Source: Chloroflexota bacterium
Lineage (GTDB): Bacteria > Chloroflexota > Limnocylindria > Limnocylindrales > CSP1-4
Reading direction: 5' to 3'
NCBI GenBank assembly: GCA_947475545.1
Contig: CANJLL010000002.1
Coordinates: 208,950 to 272,949, forward strand
DNA length: 64,000 nt
Shown: positions 63,795-64,000 of the stretch, piece by piece
Layout of the letters: each line of letters begins with the position of its first letter
Numbering within the stretch: the first letter of the stretch is position 1
The notes under the pieces: generated by a model
What the model saw: the letters and a program-made list of their open reading frames with translations, nothing else
What the model was told of the DNA's origin: nothing
Database searches by the model: none
Made by a program: the position numbers and the translations under genes

Positions 63795-64000
63795 TATGGC
63801 ACCTTCCACTGGCGCTCGTCCGCTTGGGATCACGATCATCGCCGTCCTCGCGCTGTTCGGTGGCGCCTTGGGGCTCCTCGGCAGCCTGGGCCTCGTCTTC
63901 GGCGGGAGCATCATCGCCGCCGCGGGCGGTGGGAGCGTCGGCGGGTTCGTCGTGATCAGCGGGCTGGTCATCCTGGTCCTGAGCGTCGCGGAGATCGCGC
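63795..64000 (+). CDS. Membrane protein, N-terminal part (cut by window end)
   Basis: The frame from the ATG at 63795 (GGGAGAG about six bases upstream) remains open to the window edge, 68 residues. Two hydrophobic helices are visible (ITIIAVLALFGGALGLLGSL and FVVISGLVILVLSV) separated by a Gly/Ala-rich turn. This resembles small multi-span proteins of unknown function. The C-terminus lies outside the window. Confidence 0.65.

Overview
The window is about 64 kb of high-GC, gene-dense bacterial DNA. GTG and TTG starts are common, stop/start overlaps (ATGA, GTGA, TGATG) are frequent, and intergenic gaps are short. My best inference is a Chloroflexota chromosome, probably near the Limnocylindria lineage. 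This rests on the mix of actinobacterial-like features (OpcA next to Zwf, an ImuA/ImuB/DnaE2 mutasome with a DUF6504 partner, Gram-positive-type LexA boxes) with an obg-nadD-rsfS block and a comEA-comEC-HD-holA block. No rRNA or other direct taxonomic marker is present. I see no insertion sequence, integrase, prophage or CRISPR array.

Layout. 0-8 kb: an SOS mutagenesis locus on the minus strand. dnaE2 and imuA-imuB-DUF6504 each lie behind a perfect GAAC-N4-GTTC LexA box, and two very small membrane-peptide ORFs sit between them on the plus strand. 8-17.4 kb: tRNA-Ala(CGC), two GNAT acetyltransferases, then a long co-oriented minus-strand series: MBOAT acyltransferase, AlgJ-like protein, SprT/YgjP-like metalloprotease, nitrilase, AhpD-like protein, PEP-mutase/isocitrate-lyase-like enzyme. 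tRNA-Ala(GGC) with a clear terminator and a cupredoxin/DUF2231 pair follow. 17.6-24.8 kb: Flp pilin, leuS, a coupled glycosyltransferase-DUF2304-lectin operon, an AlaX editing protein, a membrane protein that looks like three c-subunit hairpins, and an Asp/Glu-racemase-fold protein lacking both catalytic cysteines. 25-30 kb: DNA-uptake genes comEA and comEC, an HD hydrolase and holA; the comEC frame has no stop and runs into holA. 30-39.4 kb: rsfS-nadD-obg, a LysM/M23 peptidase, rho, transaldolase and pyrG, with a 0.6-kb intergenic region holding a long inverted repeat. 39.5-44.4 kb: a HAD phosphatase/DMT transporter pair, small unknown proteins, and a pseudouridine catabolism pair (PfkB kinase plus psuG).

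44.4-53.5 kb holds a near-complete pentose-phosphate gene set in one direction: tkt, rpiB, pgi, gnd, zwf, opcA, pgl. The transaldolase is the one member placed elsewhere. 53.8-59.7 kb is the least ordinary part. Two paralogous bicupin genes flank an orphan molybdenum-hydroxylase large subunit and a 4,5-dihydroxyphthalate decarboxylase-like protein. The second bicupin copy is interrupted by an in-frame TAG. The window ends with an AAA ATPase, a citrate synthase with Glu at the catalytic Asp position, an MFS transporter and a membrane protein cut by the window edge.

The best candidates for undescribed biology are the SOS locus with its small divergent membrane ORF and insert-bearing DnaE2, the bicupin/Mo-hydroxylase/decarboxylase cluster, the lectin-coupled glycosyltransferase operon, and the triple-hairpin c-like protein.
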